This document shows, one piece after another, positions 60,812-64,000 of a DNA stretch of 64,000 nucleotides. Position 1 is the first letter of the stretch, and each line of letters starts with the position of its first letter. This stretch comes from Streptococcus pseudopneumoniae. GTDB taxonomy: Bacteria > Bacillota > Bacilli > Lactobacillales > Streptococcaceae. The position numbers and the translations under genes were made by a program. The notes below the pieces were generated by a model, which was given only the letters and a program-made list of their open reading frames with translations, searched no databases and had not been told where the DNA came from. The stretch lies in the NCBI RefSeq assembly GCF_001073085.1, contig NZ_JVFV01000016.1, positions 21,776 through 85,775 of the forward strand, given 5' to 3'.

Positions 60812-62563
60812 ATGGAATTAACAGCCATTTATCATAGACCAGAATCAGAGTATGCTTATCTGTATAAAGAAGATCAGCTACATATCCGAATTAGAACCAA
60901 GAAAAATGACATTCAGCAGGTCATCTTGCACTATGGAGATCCCTTTATTTTTATTGAGGATAAGTATGAAGCCAAGAAAGAAATGACTAAAGCAACCTCA
61001 GATGCCTTATTTGATTATTGGCAGGTTACGGTATCGGTTAATTTTGCACGGATTCAGTATCTCTTTGAACTTCTTGATACAGAAGGCCAGGGTGTCTACT
61101 ATGGAGATAAGGGATGTGTGGAATATACTCAAGAAAACTTGGATGCTGATGGAAATGGCTTTAAACTTCCTTACATTCACGAAATCGATGGTTGCCAGGT
61201 TCCAAGTTGGGTTTCAAATACTGTTTGGTATCAGATTTTTCCAGAACGCTTTGCTAATGGAAATCCTAATTTGATTCCTGATGGAGCTCGAGCGTGGGAT
61301 GCAGAGATTTCTCCTGAAAGGGATGATTTTTTTGGTGGAGATTTGCAAGGGATTATCGACCATCTGGACTATCTCAAAGGCCTAGGAATCACTGGGCTCT
61401 ATCTCTGTCCGATTTTTGAAGCTACAACCAATCACAAGTACGATACGACGGATTATTTTGAAATTGACCGTCACTTTGGAGACAAGGAAATCTTTCGTAA
61501 TCTAGTAGAGGAAGCCCATAAACGGGGCATCAAAATCATGTTAGATGCAGTGTTTAATCATATCGGAGATCAGTCAGCCCAATGGCAGGATGTTCTAAGG
61601 AATGGAGAAAATTCCCCTTATAAAGATTGGTTCCATATTCAAGAATTTCCAGTTACTGAGGATAAACTTAAGAATCCAAGAGAATTGCCATACCATACCT
61701 TTGCTTTTGCCAGCTATATGCCTAAGTTAAATACAGCTAACCCTGAAGTCAAAGACTATCTTTTGAGGGTTGCAACCTACTGGATTGAAAATTTTGATAT
61801 CGATGCTTGGCGTTTGGACGTTGCCAATGAAATTGACCACCAGTTCTGGAGAGATTTCAGAAAGGCAGTTCTTGCTAAAAAGCCTGATTTGTACATCTTA
61901 GGTGAAATCTGGCATACCTCACAACCTTGGCTACAAGGAGACGAGTTCCATGCTGTTATGAACTATCCACTCTCTGAAAGTATCAAGGATTATTTCTTGC
62001 GTCAGCATAAAAAGACGGGGCAATTTATTTCAGAAATCAATAGCCAGTCTATGTACTACAAGCAACAAATTGCTGAAGTTATGTTTAACCTTTTAGATTC
62101 TCATGATACAGAGCGTATCCTCACAACTGCAAAAGGAAATGTGCAGCATGTCAAGGCTGCTCTCGCCTTCCTCTATCTTCAAAAAGGGACCCCTTGTATC
62201 TATTACGGAACAGAGCTGGCACTTAAAGGGGGACCAGACCCTGATTGCCGTCGTGTCATGCCTTGGGACCGTGTTTCTGAGGACAATGATATGCTGGATT
62301 TTATGAAGAAATTAATCCAAGTCCGTAAGGAAGTGGCAAGTATTATTCAACATGGAACCTATAAGCTAGAAGAAGTGAAACCTCATGTTCTAGCATTAAC
62401 GTGGAACTATGAAGGGAAAGAAGTTCAAGCCATCTTTAACCAGTCTCCTGAGAAATATACTTTAGACAGAGATTCAGTTGATTTAGCGAGTCATTGTCAG
62501 GTTAAGGAGGGACAACAAATCATCTTACCAGATGGATTTGTAGTTTATTTAGATTCGATTTAA
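60812..62563 (+). CDS. Neopullulanase/cyclomaltodextrinase-like GH13 enzyme
   Basis: This 583-residue intracellular GH13 enzyme hydrolyses maltodextrins, cyclodextrins or pullulan. An N-terminal beta domain (about 1-125, used for dimer formation in this subfamily) precedes the catalytic barrel with DAVFNHIG, WRLDVANEID (nucleophile Asp), GEIWHTSQPW (acid/base Glu) and LLDSHDTERIL, then a short C-terminal domain. There is no signal peptide. TAGGAGAC precedes the ATG. A cre-like operator suggests glucose repression. It sits alone among immunity-like genes and seems functionally unrelated to them. Confidence 0.9.
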   Translation: MELTAIYHRPESEYAYLYKEDQLHIRIRTKKNDIQQVILHYGDPFIFIEDKYEAKKEMTKATSDALFDYWQVTVSVNFARIQYLFELLDTEGQGVYYGDKGCVEYTQENLDADGNGFKLPYIHEIDGCQVPSWVSNTVWYQIFPERFANGNPNLIPDGARAWDAEISPERDDFFGGDLQGIIDHLDYLKGLGITGLYLCPIFEATTNHKYDTTDYFEIDRHFGDKEIFRNLVEEAHKRGIKIMLDAVFNHIGDQSAQWQDVLRNGENSPYKDWFHIQEFPVTEDKLKNPRELPYHTFAFASYMPKLNTANPEVKDYLLRVATYWIENFDIDAWRLDVANEIDHQFWRDFRKAVLAKKPDLYILGEIWHTSQPWLQGDEFHAVMNYPLSESIKDYFLRQHKKTGQFISEINSQSMYYKQQIAEVMFNLLDSHDTERILTTAKGNVQHVKAALAFLYLQKGTPCIYYGTELALKGGPDPDCRRVMPWDRVSEDNDMLDFMKKLIQVRKEVASIIQHGTYKLEEVKPHVLALTWNYEGKEVQAIFNQSPEKYTLDRDSVDLASHCQVKEGQQIILPDGFVVYLDSI

Positions 62564-62615
62564 ACCGGTTTTTAACTCCAACACATGCTTGTTTTAAACT
62601 AGAAAGGAAAGACCG

Positions 62616-63338
62616 ATGGAAAAACTTCAAGTTTCCGAAGAATGGTTGCAAAAATACCAAGAAATCAAGCATATTTTGACCTCGTCTGTCAATTATGCAG
62701 CATGTTTTGAGACGAAAGAAATAGACGGCAAGGAAGTCTTTGTCCTAGATATGGGGGAAGTGACCTTCCCAAGTGGAGAAATATTAGTTAGGGATCCCTT
62801 GGTCTGGCTCCGTAGGAATGAAAAACCCTATCTAGAGACAGTTCCCAAAGGAACATTTCCACTCAAAACCTTAGTAGTCAAGATCGAAGAAGATCATTAT
62901 CGGTATGTTGCAACAAGAGTTCAATTTACAGATAAGCTTCCAGTTGTCTACTATGAAGCCTTAATTGGCAATGAAAACCTGGATTCGGTTGAAGAAGATT
63001 CTTATTTTGGGTTTTCAGTCGATGCAGGCTTGGCAACTATTGTGGATGTTGAGACTAAAAATGCCTACTGTGATTTTGAAGAAAAATGGTATCAAGAAAA
63101 TCCTGAAAAAAACATCTATGATGATTTCTTTGCGGAAATTTTTGCTCAAAATGCCATAGAATATCCCCTATATCAACGAGAAGGCGGTGATTGGATTAAC
63201 TTTAAAATACCAGATACAGACCTGACTATTCCAATGATTCAGTCTGGTTTTGGAGATGGAAATTATCCTGTTTACTTTGGCTATGACAAGGATCATCAAC
63301 TCTGTGATGTGGTTATTGAGTATATCTACGTAGGATAA
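62616..63338 (+). CDS. DUF4241 protein
   Basis: This 240-residue soluble acidic protein fits the DUF4241 family: an N-terminal GEVTFPSGEILVRDPL, a middle VDAGLATIVDVETKNAY, and the C-terminal signature SGFGDGNYPVYFGYD. DUF4241 genes often lie beside polymorphic toxin immunity genes, and their function is unknown. AGAAAGGAAAG precedes the ATG. The next gene, 11 bases on, is a SUKH gene, probably in one transcript. Confidence 0.82.
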   Translation: MEKLQVSEEWLQKYQEIKHILTSSVNYAACFETKEIDGKEVFVLDMGEVTFPSGEILVRDPLVWLRRNEKPYLETVPKGTFPLKTLVVKIEEDHYRYVATRVQFTDKLPVVYYEALIGNENLDSVEEDSYFGFSVDAGLATIVDVETKNAYCDFEEKWYQENPEKNIYDDFFAEIFAQNAIEYPLYQREGGDWINFKIPDTDLTIPMIQSGFGDGNYPVYFGYDKDHQLCDVVIEYIYVG

Positions 63339-63349
63339 GGAGTTGGATA

Positions 63350-63907
63350 ATGTCACTCAAGGAAGTTTATGAGTATTTTCGTCACTATGATAAGGAAACT
63401 TATCAGGTTGTCGCCTGCATGGGCAATGAACCATCGGAAGAAGATGTCCAGAATTTTGAAATTCAATACGGCATTCGTCTGCCAGAAGATTTCAGGGAAT
63501 TCACCATGTCAGCTCTGGGAGGTCTCTTTATGGAAGTCAGGGAAGAGCTATGGCCAAGAGCCAAGGCTTACGATGTAGCACCATTTTGGACCTTCTGTCG
63601 AGGTATTAAGGTCTTGGGAATTGCAAATGGCATCCCAGACTTCTTAGACATTCGTCTTAAAACCAAGGAATTACATGCTCTGGGCCTTGTGGATTATATT
63701 CCATTTCTGTCTATCGTCGGGGATGGAGATGTGATTTTTTGCTTTGATAAGGACAATCATATTGTAGCTCTAGATTGGTATAATAGTGGCGAAACTGAAG
63801 AGCTTGAATGTGATTTTTCAGGACTTTTACTCCAGCAAATTGCCGAGCTAGAAGAGCGTAAAAATGAGATGGTCAAGCTTTTGGAAAAGGGGAAATCTAG
63901 TCAATAA
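63350..63907 (+). CDS. SUKH (SMI1/KNR4) domain protein
   Basis: This 185-residue protein has the SUKH signature at about 25-60 (EEDVQNFEIQYGIRLPEDFR, then EFTMSALGGLFMEV) and later IPFLSIVGDGDVIFCFDKDN with VALDWYNSGE, the usual cradle of this fold. It is a second, divergent SUKH copy, about 5 kb from the first. An immunity role is expected from the family. ATAAGGAGTTGG precedes the ATG. A repeat-type terminator follows. Confidence 0.87.
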   Translation: MSLKEVYEYFRHYDKETYQVVACMGNEPSEEDVQNFEIQYGIRLPEDFREFTMSALGGLFMEVREELWPRAKAYDVAPFWTFCRGIKVLGIANGIPDFLDIRLKTKELHALGLVDYIPFLSIVGDGDVIFCFDKDNHIVALDWYNSGETEELECDFSGLLLQQIAELEERKNEMVKLLEKGKSSQ

Positions 63908-63940
63908 TCTATAAGGAAATATCAGTTTGATAGTCCGTAA

Positions 63941-63980
63941 AAGAGGTTGGGACAAAAGAGCCCGACCTCATTTTTTATTA
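63941..63980 (+). terminator. Terminator of the repeat class also found after mecA
   Basis: GAGGTTGGG (63943-63951) pairs with CCCGACCTC (63961-63969) and a T-run follows. The flank TATTAGCAATCA also matches the copy at 31331. The element continues past the window end. Confidence 0.85.
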
Positions 63981-64000
63981 GCAATCAAACTTTGACGCGG

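Noticed and set aside
1..64000. tRNA or rRNA genes, phage or insertion sequences.
   Set aside because: I found no cloverleaf with T-loop consensus, no rRNA sequence and no transposase or integrase in the window.

Overview
The window reads as chromosome of a mitis-group Streptococcus (S. mitis, S. oralis, S. infantis or close kin) rather than S. pneumoniae itself. The evidence is: near-pneumococcal versions of PhpP/StkP, MvaS, MntE, CaxP, MecA and MiaA; five BOX-type intergenic repeats; a choline-binding protein; and two YSIRK/LPxTG zinc metalloproteases of the ZmpB type. Blocks I remember as separate in S. pneumoniae lie side by side here. All family calls were made by eye; no database search was run.

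Layout. 1-6.5 kb: PP2C phosphatase (cut by the window edge) and StkP kinase, a split ThrE-type exporter, then mvaS-mvaA of the mevalonate pathway. 6.6-12.4 kb: sucrose locus with scrR-scrB leftwards and scrA and scrK rightwards around an operator region. 12.5-19.1 kb: manganese efflux genes mntE and caxP, separated by a two-gene, AT-rich glycosyltransferase cassette; caxP carries a yybP-ykoY (Mn) riboswitch. 19.2-28.8 kb: deformylase-like protein, YaaA, hom-thrB, cytosolic MsrAB, a heterodimeric ABC exporter and an amidohydrolase. 29-32.5 kb: an orphan Wzx-like flippase divergent from mecA, a gene-free stretch with a large hairpin repeat, and a DUF436 gene. 32.5-46.1 kb: two large M26 metalloproteases flanking a surface thioredoxin-like lipoprotein and a membrane-anchored MsrAB. 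46.2-56.4 kb: pabB-pabC fusion, hydrolase, choline-binding protein, glk, thyA, a small DUF3042 gene, and the miaA-hflX-(unknown)-rnz-SDR run. 56.6-63.9 kb: a cluster resembling orphan immunity genes (unknown, ankyrin, SUKH, a gene broken by an in-frame stop, unknown, DUF4241, SUKH) with a neopullulanase inserted.

How the genes fit together. The sucrose genes import sucrose as sucrose-6-phosphate, split it and phosphorylate the released fructose under ScrR control. MntE and the riboswitch-controlled CaxP would both export excess manganese. Two MsrAB enzymes repair methionine sulfoxide, one inside the cell and one at the surface, the latter next to its likely electron donor. The proteases, choline-binding protein and glycosyltransferases point to a variable cell surface.

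The most notable observations are: a second M26 protease that lacks the beta-helical GLUG region present in its neighbour, with an AAABAABAB higher-order repeat; the glycosyltransferase cassette placed directly before the Mn riboswitch; a StkP with three rather than four PASTA domains; the immunity-like island with an in-frame stop; and two genes (yaaA, pabB) whose start codons lie exactly where transcription should begin, suggesting leaderless mRNAs.
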